Origin: a virus
IMG/VR virus record: IMGVR_UViG_3300042482_000702
Location: 258,478-322,477 of that record
DNA: 64,000 nt
Strand: one strand, 5' to 3'
Below the pieces are notes generated by a model. The model was not told the origin of the DNA. It made no database searches and saw only the letters and a list, made by a program, of their open reading frames with translations. The translations under genes were made by a program, and so were the position numbers. Of the stretch, positions 33,130 through 41,558 are shown piece by piece; the first letter of the stretch is position 1; the number at the start of each line of letters is the position of its first letter.

Positions 33130-33201
33130 TTGTTCCGGTAGGATTTGAACCTACGACCGCTGAAGTATCAGTTCAGAACTCTACCGCTGAGTTACGGAAC
33201 A
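33130..33201 (-). tRNA. tRNA-Ile(GAT)
   Basis: Acceptor TGTTCCG/CGGAACA, anticodon arm CTGAA-CTGATAC-TTCAG, T-arm GTAGG-TTCAAAT-CCTAC, discriminator A. Confidence 0.93.
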
Positions 33202-33207
33202 ATATTG

Positions 33208-33279
33208 TCGGGATAGCAGGGGTCGAACCTGCCGCCTCTTGGTCCCAAACCAAGCGTCTCACCCCAAGACTATATCCCG
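33208..33279 (-). tRNA. tRNA-Pro(TGG)
   Basis: Acceptor CGGGATA/TATCCCG, anticodon arm CTTGG-TTTGGGA-CCAAG with G37, C1-G72 and A73 as in bacterial Pro. Confidence 0.93.
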
Positions 33280-33350
33280 AATAATAAACTACCACCTGAC
33301 TCTTTTCGAACTTTGCAGGCTCGTATCATTCCCTAATGGTAGTTATTTTG

Positions 33351-33424
33351 TCTAAATGACTGGACTCGAACCAGCGGTCTCTACATTCCAAGTGTAGCGG
33401 ATTAACCAACTTTCCCACATCTAG
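33351..33424 (-). tRNA. second tRNA-Pro(TGG), with A37
   Basis: Acceptor CTAGATG/CATTTAG, D-stem GGA/TCC, anticodon arm CTACA-CTTGGAA-TGTAG, T-loop TTCGAGT, A73. It lacks the G37 normally conserved in Pro tRNAs. Confidence 0.85.
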
Positions 33425-33535
33425 ATTTTAATTTTATTTTCTGCGGAGAGCAGAATACTTGAAATCCATCCCTTTTACAGAACCACTCGCTTAGCAGGCG
33501 GTGACAATACCCTGATTGTTTTACTCTCCATTTTG

Positions 33536-33607
33536 TGTCCCCAAGAGGATTCGAACCCCTATCTCTGATGCCGTAAATCAAAATTCTATCCGTTGAACTA
33601 TGGTGAC
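33536..33607 (-). tRNA. tRNA-Arg(ACG)
   Basis: Acceptor GTCACCA/TGGGGAC (one mismatch), anticodon arm TTGAT-TTACGGC-ATCAG, T-loop TTCGAAT, discriminator A. A34 would need host deamination to inosine. Confidence 0.88.
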
Positions 33608-33611
33608 AATT

Positions 33612-33826
33612 TGAGGTTGAGAACTCCTCTGTGTTGTGTGTTTAAGACTAACTTTTTATACACTAAATAGGACTTACGCAAGTAGGTTGGCCTAATTTTA
33701 ATACTTAATTCCCCTCTCACAGGAACAACACGGCTGTGAGGTTGAGAACTCCTCTGTGTTAGTCTTTACTAGTTAATTGCAATAACCGTGTAGCCACTCT
33801 ATTTTCCCCTCTCACAGGAACAACAC
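33612..33826 (-). repeat. two tandem RNA-like units with conserved ends
   Basis: A 24-base sequence (33612-33635) recurs exactly at 33737-33760, and a 21-base sequence (33711-33731) recurs exactly at 33806-33826. This defines units of about 120 and 90 bases that share both ends but differ inside. Conserved ends form TTCC...GGAA and GAGG...CCTC hairpins. No ORF is present; a related unit lies at 30711-30774. Confidence 0.6.
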
Positions 33827-33829
33827 ATT

Positions 33830-34018
33830 TTACTTCCATTGAGTTTTTCGGTTATACTTCCAAGTTTTATGTTCTCTGTATTTGTGAGAGAACTGACCTC
33901 TTCTATAATGAACACCCTCATCCCAATAAGGTGGATATTCAAACTTTAACCAAATTACTCTGTAATCTTTGGAACAAGTTGCCTTGTTCAGTTTCATTCT
34001 GTTTGTGTTTACACTCAT
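33830..34018 (-). CDS. small basic aromatic hypothetical protein
   Basis: 62 residues, rich in Tyr, Trp and Lys, ending YREHKTWKYNRKTQWK. The WKYNRKxQ ending is of a type I have seen in small Bacteroidetes-phage proteins, but the function is unknown. Confidence 0.45.
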   Translation of the reverse strand: MSVNTNRMKLNKATCSKDYRVIWLKFEYPPYWDEGVHYRRGQFSHKYREHKTWKYNRKTQWK

Positions 34019-34068
34019 AATCTTGAGTCTGTTGTTTAGCAGACCTCAAAGATTATCCAATACCTTTT

Positions 34069-34326
34069 TCATAACCGTAATTTATAAATTCTTTTATAAT
34101 CATCCATCGCCGACTTCAGATTTACAATACATTCTCGGTAATTAACATTATCACCAAGATTAAATCTTTCATTTTCTTGTTCCCTCTTGAATAACACTTT
34201 CAATGAATTATCAATGTTAGATAGAATGTCCAAGTAAATCATTTCCTTATCTTTGGATTTTTTTAAATCAAATTTCAAATCAACAATTAGACCTTCTAAT
34301 TCTTCAATTTTTTTATCTTCATCCAT
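34069..34326 (-). CDS. coiled-coil hypothetical protein
   Basis: 85 residues with heptad-patterned helices (MDEDKKIEELEGLIVDLKF...), no membrane segment. It lies between RNA units and tRNA-His. Function unknown. Confidence 0.55.
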   Translation of the reverse strand: MDEDKKIEELEGLIVDLKFDLKKSKDKEMIYLDILSNIDNSLKVLFKREQENERFNLGDNVNYRECIVNLKSAMDDYKRIYKLRL

Positions 34327-34339
34327 AACAAATAATTTT

Positions 34340-34413
34340 GGGAGTTAGTTCGGTATCGAACCGAATTCTTTGGTACCACAAACCAACGCTTCACCGTTAA
34401 AGCTTCAAACTCC
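34340..34413 (-). tRNA. tRNA-His(GTG)
   Basis: Acceptor GGAGTTT/TAACTCC, anticodon arm TTGGT-TTGTGGT-ACCAA, T-loop TTCGATA, discriminator C as required for His. Base -1 in the DNA is T rather than G. Confidence 0.9.
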
Positions 34414-34477
34414 ATATTACCCCACTTCCCCGGCTTAACGGACCGAGTGCCATATAGGAGGTGTGGGGGTAACCTCG

Positions 34478-34549
34478 CTCCTCCGGGTGGGATTGAACCA
34501 CCATGATTTGATTAACAGTCAAACATAATTACCATTATATGACAGAGGA
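34478..34549 (-). tRNA. tRNA-Asn(GTT)
   Basis: Acceptor TCCTCTG/CGGAGGA, anticodon arm TTTGA-CTGTTAA-TCAAA, T-arm GGTGG-TTCAATC-CCACC, discriminator G. Confidence 0.93.
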
Positions 34550-34699
34550 AGATATGACCACTATGTTATTTTGCGAACGTATGAAGCTCGTATCATTGTT
34601 AAGTCATAGTAGTCCAAGGCGTTACGCACCCATCTGGTAACTTTACTTCTCTTGAGTCCGGGTAAGCGCTTACCAACTCGGGGGTTGTTTCCTTGTTTG

Positions 34700-34772
34700 T
34701 GGGGACTACCGGTTACGCTCCGGTCTCCTTGATTCTTCAGACCAATGCTTTCACTAGATTAGCTTAATCCCC
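34700..34772 (-). tRNA. tRNA-Phe(GAA)
   Basis: Acceptor GGGGATT/AGTCCCC, anticodon arm TTGGT-CTGAAGA-ATCAA, T-arm ACCGG-AGCGTAA-CCGGT, discriminator A. This is the canonical Phe tRNA; compare the odd copy at 5569. Confidence 0.88.
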
Positions 34773-34915
34773 AATTAAAATGATGGTGAGATACCCGTTT
34801 CGTCTCACTCTTGACTGCTTAATAGTAGTTTTACTGTGCACAGGCAGAGGGTTATAATTTCGTTTATTGTAATCAGAATTGTCGACATTCTTTCATACAG
34901 AAATTCATCATTTTG

Positions 34916-34996
34916 TGGGACACTATGGAATCGAACCATACCCTACTACAGAACGGTGTTACAGACCGCTTATCACACCAGTGACTGAAGCATCCC
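34916..34996 (-). tRNA. tRNA-Tyr(GTA)
   Basis: Acceptor GGGATGC/GTGTCCC, anticodon arm GCGGT-CTGTAAC-ACCGT, long variable arm as expected for bacterial Tyr, T-loop TTCGATT, discriminator A. Confidence 0.92.
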
Positions 34997-35002
34997 TTTT
35001 TG

Positions 35003-35073
35003 TACCTCGTGATGGTTATGCTCCACCGCCATTTGTATGTAAAACAAATACGCTCCTATTACGCCAACGAGGT
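35003..35073 (-). tRNA. tRNA-Val(TAC)
   Basis: Acceptor ACCTCGT/ACGAGGT, anticodon arm TTTGT-TTTACAT-ACAAA, T-arm GGTGG-AGCATAA-CCATC, discriminator A. Confidence 0.88.
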
Positions 35074-35166
35074 AAATAAAATTAACAATTGCTATCAGGA
35101 TTTAAACGTCGCTCAGAATACTTACTGACGCCCACCGATTGGGTACGATGACTAGTTAATTTTTTG

Positions 35167-35238
35167 TACCGATGGGTGGGATTGAACCACCGACACCTTC
35201 CGTATGAAAGAAGTGCTCTACCACTGAGCTACATCAGT
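35167..35238 (-). tRNA. tRNA-Met(CAT), third copy
   Basis: Acceptor ACTGATG/CATCGGT, D-arm GCTCAGTGGTAGAGC, anticodon arm CTTCT-TTCATAC-GGAAG, T-loop TTCAATC, discriminator A. It may be elongator Met or Ile2. Confidence 0.92.
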
Positions 35239-35292
35239 ATTTTGGTGGATATAGGCTCATCACCTATTCGTGGGTTTCCACCGAACCCCTCG

Positions 35293-35364
35293 TTACCCCT
35301 AATGGAATCGAACCACTCCCGCATGGACCAAAACCATGTGTACTAACCGATATACGAAGGGGCA
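35293..35364 (-). tRNA. tRNA-Gln(TTG)
   Basis: Acceptor TGCCCCT/AGGGGTA, anticodon arm CATGG-TTTTGGT-CCATG, T-arm AGTGG-TTCGATT-CCATT, discriminator A. Confidence 0.92.
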
Positions 35365-35370
35365 AAATTG

Positions 35371-35452
35371 CGGAAGAGACAGGATTCGAACCTGCAAAGC
35401 TGTTACACCCGATAGTTTTCAAGACTACTTAACGACCACTGTCCACTCTTCC
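35371..35452 (-). tRNA. tRNA-Ser(TGA)
   Basis: Acceptor GGAAGAG/CTCTTCC, anticodon arm GTAGT-CTTGAAA-ACTAT, long variable arm, T-arm GCAGG-TTCGAAT-CCTGT, discriminator G as in Ser. Confidence 0.93.
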
Positions 35453-35503
35453 ATTTTATTCTTACCAATATGTCAAATAACTAATTCCTTTATTTTGATG
35501 GGA

Positions 35504-35534
35504 CAAAGGTAATCCTTTTTTTTTAACTTCCAAA
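35504..35534 (-). promoter_or_regulatory. host-type promoter of the Ser-to-Lys tRNA array
   Basis: Minus strand TTTG (35531-35534), 19 bases, TACCTTTG (35504-35511), about 50 bases before tRNA-Ser. Confidence 0.85.
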
Positions 35535-35547
35535 CTTTTTTATAAAA

Positions 35548-35582
35548 AAAAATCCCGAACTTTTTGAGTTCAGGATTTTGGT
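35548..35582. terminator. bidirectional terminator
   Basis: AAATCCCGAACT-TTTTG-AGTTCAGGATTT hairpin flanked by A and T runs. Confidence 0.75.
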
Positions 35583-35787
35583 TATATTTTATGTTTAACT
35601 TTTATATTGTCGTTAAATCATTTAATAAACTATCTGAACTTGTATGCGAAATACGCGGATACGAACAATTACTAAATTGTTGGTTCCAAATCACGACATT
35701 CATATGTTTATTAGTATTTTTCATTTTTCTTTTTTTTGTGGTATCTCTACCTGTGTTTCTTATAATTATATCAAACTTACGAAAAGT

Positions 35788-35952
35788 TTAAATAGTTGTC
35801 AAATTTTTTTCAATAATTTTATTTAACTCCTCTATGTGGTACTCCTCCATCCATTCAGCAATTTTACTGTTGGTATCAGCAAAAACACCAAATTCCTTGA
35901 AATGTTCCTCTTGTTTTTTATCTAAAAAAATTTTAGCATTAATGTCGTCCAT
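35788..35952 (-). CDS. small acidic hypothetical protein
   Basis: 54 residues, MDDINAKIFLDKKQ..., helical with WMEEYHIEELNKIIEKN. Its ATG shares one base with the upstream stop codon (TAATG), so it is coupled to the 35952 gene. Confidence 0.55.
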   Translation of the reverse strand: MDDINAKIFLDKKQEEHFKEFGVFADTNSKIAEWMEEYHIEELNKIIEKNLTTI

Positions 35953-36212
35953 TACGGTAATTTTTTTGAAATAGTGAAAATGATGTCTTCATCTTCTTTT
36001 GTCAATACCATTTTTGAATGATATAATTTATTTAAAGCCTCATACCACTCATCATCTATTCCATCTTTACTCGATAATTTAACCTTCCCGTTGAATGAAT
36101 TTAAATGTCCTTCTTCAATAAGAATCTCAATTAATTCTATAATCTCACTACGAGAACACTCTGATACATATTCTGAAGGGTCAACATCAATATAAGTACT
36201 AAAATCCGCCAT
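35952..36212 (-). CDS. small acidic hypothetical protein
   Basis: 86 residues with a YIDVDPSEYVSECSRSEIIELI start that reads like a small helical domain. Middle gene of a three-gene operon. Function unknown. Confidence 0.6.
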   Translation of the reverse strand: MADFSTYIDVDPSEYVSECSRSEIIELIEILIEEGHLNSFNGKVKLSSKDGIDDEWYEALNKLYHSKMVLTKEDEDIIFTISKKLP

Positions 36213-36215
36213 AAT

Positions 36216-36476
36216 TTATAAATTTTCTAATCTGTTAATAATTTTTGTTACTTCTTCTTTTGTGTTCCACCCTGATTGATTATCACCATCTTCAAATGGA
36301 ACAAATTTATTGAGAGTTTTGTAGAACGCGGCAACTTCAAAAGTTGTTATACCATCTCCATATAATCCCTCTCCACCAACCACAGAAACTAATATATCGT
36401 TTCCTAAATCCAATTTTGCTTGGACACCTTTTCGTATTGGATATGGTTTAAACTCTAAATCGTCAAATGTTTTCAT
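36216..36476 (-). CDS. small hypothetical protein
   Basis: 86 residues, MKTFDDLEFKPYPIRKGVQA..., beta-rich (DILVSVVGGEGLYGDG). The promoter box TACTTTTG (36481-36488) ends 4 bases before the ATG, giving a leaderless mRNA. First gene of the operon down to 35788. Confidence 0.65.
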   Translation of the reverse strand: MKTFDDLEFKPYPIRKGVQAKLDLGNDILVSVVGGEGLYGDGITTFEVAAFYKTLNKFVPFEDGDNQSGWNTKEEVTKIINRLENL

Positions 36477-36536
36477 AGGACAAAAGTAATATAAATTATT
36501 TAATAAACAAAACTTATTTTAAAAAAGTTTTAGGCA

Positions 36537-36566
36537 ACAAAAAGATGTCCGAAGACATCTTTTTGC
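36537..36566. terminator. terminator
   Basis: AAAAAGATGTC-CGAA-GACATCTTTTT, downstream of the tagged-protein operon on the minus strand. Confidence 0.8.
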
Positions 36567-36634
36567 TAGATGTGGTATTTTCCCCTTTCTTTTTAAATGG
36601 TTAATACCATCCGGTTTCTACACCGGAGGTAAGT

Positions 36635-38242
36635 TTACTTACTTAACACTTTTTCTTTCATTTTATCAGTAGCTGTCTCTATTTTAGTTTTAACACCACC
36701 TAATAGGGGACATATAAGAGTAGATAAATTTCTCTCAACAGATTGTCCGAAATCGGAATGTTCTACCATTTCAGCCAATGAGTTTCTTAATATATCATAA
36801 AACGGACCTGTCATACCAACAGATTTTTTAATTTTATCCGCAGCTTCTTCAACAATTGATTTAGTTAGAACAGGCACTAGAAAATTACAATTAGTTAATT
36901 TACCGATATCTGTAAGACCAACGTTACCTACCGCTTTAACAACTATACCACCAATCCATCCATCAGTATCTAACGGTGTTAATTTAGTAATAAGTTGTTT
37001 TGCCAAATATTCTTTAAAGTATTGGAATGTTCCTTCAGCACCAGTTCCGAATAAGCCTTTTAATGCGTCCCAGAATTGCTCGTTAATTAATTGTTCTCTG
37101 AATCCTTGAGAATTTAAATAATTCGATTCAATAAGTATTTCATTGAAGAATTTATCTCTTTGAGATTCTGTTTCAAGTATTCTATTCTCAATTAAAAATT
37201 TGGTTCTATTTCCAATAATATTAGATTCTGTGATTAAATTTTGTTTTTTAAGTTTAGAACTTTGATATAGACTTTCTTTAATCATTGTTTTTAATTCGTT
37301 TTGAACTGACTCATTTTGTATTCCTCCGATGTAAAACAAATAAGGACTTGGTGATGGTAAATATTTGGGTTTATCACCTCTTAATAATTTTACAATGAAT
37401 TCAAATCTTAATTTATTTCTAAATAATTTGAAAGGGTTTTTATCATTAGGAACACCTGGATAATCAGCTTTATCTATTCCGGAGAAACTATTGTACTTAC
37501 CACTACCATAACAACTATTAATTTGACCTTGCATTTTTAAAACATCCGGTCTTGCATCTAAATTATTGTATGAGTATTGGAATGCGGAATCTAAATAAGT
37601 TTTTAATATGGTATTACAAGTAGTCTCGTCTAATTTCATATCCACAGTAGTTGGTGTTTCCATTGCTGCTTGTGGTAAATAAATTGAGATGTTCTTCCAT
37701 CCATAATCAGAATTTAATTGTTCTGACATATTTGGTTGATACTTGATTTGTAAATCAGAAGTTTTAGCCGGTAATGAGTTTTCAGGTTTTATTTTTAATA
37801 CTTCTGTACTTTTAAACACATTAGTTAAAACATCATTCCATTTTTGGAATATGTCCGACACGGCATTTTGGTCAATTAATCCTCGTAATGTTGTTGTAAT
37901 TTGTTTTGCCTTTTCAGTATCAGTTTTGGTTATACCAAAATTTGCTAAAATATCATTGTATTTTCCTCCAACGGTATCACAAGACCATCCTCTTTTTTCT
38001 TTTGTTGAAATATTTTCAGCAACCATTCTTCCACTACCATCAGGAATTAAATCTAAATAAAAAACAATATCTTGATTTTTACTATTTTTACCTGACCAAA
38101 CTCTCTTATTTTTGTAGTCTGAGACAGTACCGCCAACTAACCATTTCGGAAAACATCCCGCACGATTAAATTCAATCAATTTAGCTCTATCGGCAATTTT
38201 TGGGTCCGACACTTGTTCTTTTATAATCTCTCTCTTTTTCAT
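36635..38242 (-). CDS. tagged two-domain virion-type protein with multi-site linker
   Basis: 535 residues from MKKREIIKEQVSDPK; this ATG lies 1 base after the upstream stop codon, so earlier in-frame ATGs are rejected. The tag ends at IIKE. The N-terminal part (to about residue 325) is soluble. A linker at about 325-395 carries a series of (I/L)xE sites (MIKE, LITE, LIE, ILE, LINE). The rest (from QFWDALKGLFG) is hydrophobic, with membrane-active helices. The arrangement suggests a precursor cut by a prohead protease into two pieces delivered with the DNA. No enzymatic motif is recognised. Confidence 0.65.
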   Translation of the reverse strand: MKKREIIKEQVSDPKIADRAKLIEFNRAGCFPKWLVGGTVSDYKNKRVWSGKNSKNQDIVFYLDLIPDGSGRMVAENISTKEKRGWSCDTVGGKYNDILANFGITKTDTEKAKQITTTLRGLIDQNAVSDIFQKWNDVLTNVFKSTEVLKIKPENSLPAKTSDLQIKYQPNMSEQLNSDYGWKNISIYLPQAAMETPTTVDMKLDETTCNTILKTYLDSAFQYSYNNLDARPDVLKMQGQINSCYGSGKYNSFSGIDKADYPGVPNDKNPFKLFRNKLRFEFIVKLLRGDKPKYLPSPSPYLFYIGGIQNESVQNELKTMIKESLYQSSKLKKQNLITESNIIGNRTKFLIENRILETESQRDKFFNEILIESNYLNSQGFREQLINEQFWDALKGLFGTGAEGTFQYFKEYLAKQLITKLTPLDTDGWIGGIVVKAVGNVGLTDIGKLTNCNFLVPVLTKSIVEEAADKIKKSVGMTGPFYDILRNSLAEMVEHSDFGQSVERNLSTLICPLLGGVKTKIETATDKMKEKVLSK

Positions 38243-38243
38243 A

Positions 38244-39275
38244 TTAAAATTCATTATTATCAACATTATTTACATAAGCCTCAGCATCAGGTATTGGTCT
38301 TTCTTCTGGTGCTGGTGCTGGTCTTTCTTCTGGTGCCGGAGCTGGTGTTGTTCCACCACATATTTTACTAACATCAGCATCGGTAAATCCATTTGGAAAA
38401 CCTTTAGCAACTAACGCCGCTTGTGTTTTAATCCAAAATTTACCGTCTTGGATTAACCCTAAACATGCCTGAACTTGTCCAATAACACCTGTTGGTGATG
38501 TTTTACACCCTTTTTTATAAGTACCTCTACCTGTACAATCAATATATCTATTTGTACCAGGGGGTGTTACAGGTGGTGTTACAGGTGGTGTTACAGGTAA
38601 ATCGTCCGGAACTGTGCTCATAGTTGATAAAATCCACCAAGCAATCAATCCCGCGGCCAAAAGACCGACACCCCATTTAGCAGCGGAAGATTTAACTATT
38701 TCTTTAAATGATAACCCTTTCTTTACCATTACTTCAACTTCTTCAGACCCACCTTCTCTAACAACTTTTTCTAACCCTTCTTTACTAGCCTTAGCAAAGT
38801 CGTCGGCACCGGCCTTTATTGTTTTACTAGCACCTCCTCTAGTTCGTTTGGTAATACCATTAACTATTTGTCTAGAGTTGTTTCTAAGTTGATTTGTAAT
38901 ATTGATAACAATACCCCTATCCGCCAATTCTTTACTACCCTGTTTTGCCGCTGCTTCAGCCTCTTCTTGAGCTAATCTAATTAATTCCGCTTTAATACCG
39001 CTTTTTTGGGTGTCGGTTAATGATTGTAAACCCGCTTTTTTCATAACAGATTTTTGAGCTGCGCGTTCTACTGATGAGTAAACTTTTCCTTGTTTTGAAA
39101 TCACCCCGACACCCTTCATGGCGGCTTGAACTTCAGCCCTTAAAATAGATAATATTTCTGTTTCGGCCACGTTTTTAAATAAACTACCTAACGCACTTTC
39201 GTTTAAAGTGAATTTATTTTCAATACCGATAAGTTCCGATATTCTATGTATTTCTGTAATTAAATTTTTTTCCAT
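38244..39275 (-). CDS. tagged virion membrane protein with Pro-rich spacer
   Basis: 343 residues. N-terminal tag MEKNLITEIHRISELIG...TLNE ends at about residue 26. An Ala/Lys-rich helical region (30-190) leads to one transmembrane helix (about 200-222), a VTPPVTPPVTPP spacer, a small domain with a CTGRGTYKKGCK cysteine pair, and a PAPEERP repeat tail. This resembles an ejected virion protein that spans a host membrane. Confidence 0.65.
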   Translation of the reverse strand: MEKNLITEIHRISELIGIENKFTLNESALGSLFKNVAETEILSILRAEVQAAMKGVGVISKQGKVYSSVERAAQKSVMKKAGLQSLTDTQKSGIKAELIRLAQEEAEAAAKQGSKELADRGIVINITNQLRNNSRQIVNGITKRTRGGASKTIKAGADDFAKASKEGLEKVVREGGSEEVEVMVKKGLSFKEIVKSSAAKWGVGLLAAGLIAWWILSTMSTVPDDLPVTPPVTPPVTPPGTNRYIDCTGRGTYKKGCKTSPTGVIGQVQACLGLIQDGKFWIKTQAALVAKGFPNGFTDADVSKICGGTTPAPAPEERPAPAPEERPIPDAEAYVNNVDNNEF

Positions 39276-39296
39276 TTTTATAATATAATAATATTT

Positions 39297-40724
39297 TTAT
39301 GTTGTTGGTTGTTTTGCAACCTTTGATAAACTTTTTTTAAGAAAATCAGTACCTTGTTTAGCCATTTTACCCATAGTTTCTTTGGCTTTAGGTGGGATAT
39401 ATTTTGAAATTCCTCTCTCATCCATTGTTAGACCCATGGCCATTAAACCACCATTATCTAATTTTCCATCAGTTCTTAATTTTTCGTATTTACCTGTTTC
39501 AGGGTCATTATTGAAACAAGTTGCAAATTTTTTAACACCGTCCTCAGTTTCTTTGGTAAATGTATTTCCGTTAGGTATTTTTGTAATATCAACTTTACAC
39601 GCAGGAAACATTATATTATGAATGTCTCTAAAATACTTATTCACGTTTGAAACATCATCTCCGGTGTCGTTAATTCCTAACACAATTGGTCTAACTAATA
39701 ATCCAACACCGACACCCGTAACAACTGCTGTAACACCTTGTTTAGAAAATAGTTGAGATATAAATGTATCAACACCCTTAATAATAGAATTAAAACCTGA
39801 GATTACTTTAGTAACGATTGTTTTTGCTCCCGGAATATGTTTAATAATTAAATTACCAAATGATGATAGTGATGATGAAATGCCCGGTAAAGATTTTGAT
39901 AATTTTGTTAGGGTATTTTTCAAAAATCCACTAGCCGGTTTACCCGCTTTGACCGCTCTTAAAGCAGTCTTAGTTGTAAGACCTGCGGCAGCGGCAAATA
40001 CAAATGAAATTAAATCAATTAATAACCCTGAATACGGGTCTTGTTGTCTTTCGGGGTCAGCTGGGTCAAAATTACCTGAAATAATCTCAAATACATCTAA
40101 AATAACTATCATTGCCCAAACTAATTTATTTGCTCCCGTTGTAACAGGTATCATTGCCGTTACAACATCTATAACAGTCCCCGCTACGGTATAAACATTT
40201 TTTCTTATCCATCTTAATGCCGGTAAAAACCCATTCATTAAGGCTTTCTTGGCTAACTCAGCCGCACCACTCGCAATGGTACTACCAACTTTTTTGGTTG
40301 CATTCCAAGCCGACTTAGCGGTATTTTTTATCCAATCTGATTGTTCATTAATTAATTCATCATCATTAATTAAAGATAACGACTCTAAAAATAAATCTTT
40401 AGTCCATCTAATAGAATTTAAAACACTTTCTTCAATAATATTAGCACTATTTTTATAATTTTCTTTAATTATTTCATTAATAACCCAAGTATTTTCCCAT
40501 ATATTACCAATAAAACCTAATTCTTTAGAAATTAAATTATCCGCCCAAATTAAATATTTTTCATCTTCAGTAATGACAAAATCAAAAACATAACCTTCCT
40601 CAATCATTGGTAAAAATTCTTGATTTTCAGTTAAAGTTTTTCTACTATCATAGTTCATCATAAGAAGAGCGCGATTAAGGACTTCATTCCTTTCATTTAA
40701 ATTATATTTGTTATTATAAGCCAT
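39297..40724 (-). CDS. tagged hydrophobic virion-type protein
   Basis: 475 residues from MAYNNKYNLNERNE. Its first 33 residues are closely related to those of the next gene upstream (NLNExN..L.R.LLMM.YD..KTL.EN), while the bodies differ. The body has several amphipathic or transmembrane stretches (AGTVIDVVTAMIPVTTGANK and VVTGVGVGLLVRPIVLGI) and basic helices. The start overlaps the upstream gene by 11 bases. A pore-forming or internal virion protein is likely. Confidence 0.65.
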   Translation of the reverse strand: MAYNNKYNLNERNEVLNRALLMMNYDSRKTLTENQEFLPMIEEGYVFDFVITEDEKYLIWADNLISKELGFIGNIWENTWVINEIIKENYKNSANIIEESVLNSIRWTKDLFLESLSLINDDELINEQSDWIKNTAKSAWNATKKVGSTIASGAAELAKKALMNGFLPALRWIRKNVYTVAGTVIDVVTAMIPVTTGANKLVWAMIVILDVFEIISGNFDPADPERQQDPYSGLLIDLISFVFAAAAGLTTKTALRAVKAGKPASGFLKNTLTKLSKSLPGISSSLSSFGNLIIKHIPGAKTIVTKVISGFNSIIKGVDTFISQLFSKQGVTAVVTGVGVGLLVRPIVLGINDTGDDVSNVNKYFRDIHNIMFPACKVDITKIPNGNTFTKETEDGVKKFATCFNNDPETGKYEKLRTDGKLDNGGLMAMGLTMDERGISKYIPPKAKETMGKMAKQGTDFLKKSLSKVAKQPTT

Positions 40725-41250
40725 ACCTAGATTTAACAACACAAAGGTTGTTTTTTTTATTTTTAGGGTCTTGACACCAAGTTTGTATTTGAGTTTTAAC
40801 AGGATTAATAACTGAATCTTTTAAATCATCTGCAAACCATTCACCTTCAATTGCTTCCCAAAATGTTTCACCTCCTACAGCAGGATACGATTTAATCATT
40901 GCAACACTATTCGGTAATATGTTAAATGTTTTTGAAATAATGGAGGGTAATCCTTGGTCAGGGTCCATATCTCTCGTAATACTACCAATACCTCTCTTTC
41001 TATCATTACTAATAGCCATAAAAAACGCTTTAGCATTTACCTCAGGCTTTATTGTTGGGTTTCCAAAAATATTAGGAATTTGCTCAGGATGAGCCATAAA
41101 ACTTTTGGTTAAATTTGTGAAATATTCATCTTCAGTTTGTTCAAATATTAAAGAAGTATTTTCAACTAAAGTTTTTTTATTATCATATTTCATCATAAGA
41201 AGAACTCGTTTAAGAGCATCGTTCCCCTCATTTAAATTAAATTTTTCCAT
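40714..41250 (-). CDS. tagged virion-type protein
   Basis: 178 residues with the same N-terminal tag family as the downstream gene, ending at LVEN or at FEQ. The body has a WEAIEGEWFADDLKD segment and a C-terminal WCQDPKNKKNNLC cysteine pair. A TATTTATA late motif lies at 41274-41281. It may be a lysozyme-like or structural protein, but no catalytic motif is clear. Confidence 0.65.
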   Translation of the reverse strand: MEKFNLNEGNDALKRVLLMMKYDNKKTLVENTSLIFEQTEDEYFTNLTKSFMAHPEQIPNIFGNPTIKPEVNAKAFFMAISNDRKRGIGSITRDMDPDQGLPSIISKTFNILPNSVAMIKSYPAVGGETFWEAIEGEWFADDLKDSVINPVKTQIQTWCQDPKNKKNNLCVVKSRYGL

Positions 41251-41310
41251 ATTATTGTTTTGTTATAAATATCATTAATAATATAAATATTATTTTATTT
41301 TAATAAACCA

Positions 41311-41553
41311 TTACGTTAATGGGTTTGCCTTTCCCCTCGTTAACCCTGATTCCCATTTTTCACCTTTTAATCCTAACATATTTGCTGGACCTCTAGTTAA
41401 ACCTGTTGTCCATTTTGTTACGGTATTAGTTGAACCACCCTCGGAACTAGCACCATCGACAGGAGCTTCTTCTTGTTCCCCAAGTTCTTCATTTGAATTT
41501 GTTGTTGTGTATTCTTTCATTAAAGAAATAATACGGTCAATATCTGTAATCAT
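41311..41553 (-). CDS. tagged small protein with WxxGLTRG repeats
   Basis: 80 residues. Tag-like start MITDIDRIISLMKEY, a Glu/Ser-rich spacer with ELGEQ, then two copies of a W-x2-GLTRG-x-AN motif (about 46-57 and 67-78). Function unknown; the repeat suggests a binding peptide. Confidence 0.6.
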   Translation of the reverse strand: MITDIDRIISLMKEYTTTNSNEELGEQEEAPVDGASSEGGSTNTVTKWTTGLTRGPANMLGLKGEKWESGLTRGKANPLT

Positions 41554-41558
41554 ATTTG

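Larger units (their letters stand above)
35453..35787. other. intergenic region with promoter and terminator
   Basis: It holds the tRNA-array promoter and a strong terminator. The rest is AT-rich; plus-strand reading frames here lack gene-like composition, so I call no CDS. Confidence 0.4.

Noticed and set aside
35564-35826. Two overlapping plus-strand hydrophobic frames
   Set aside because: They start in a terminator and have no promoter; AT-rich chance frames are common here.
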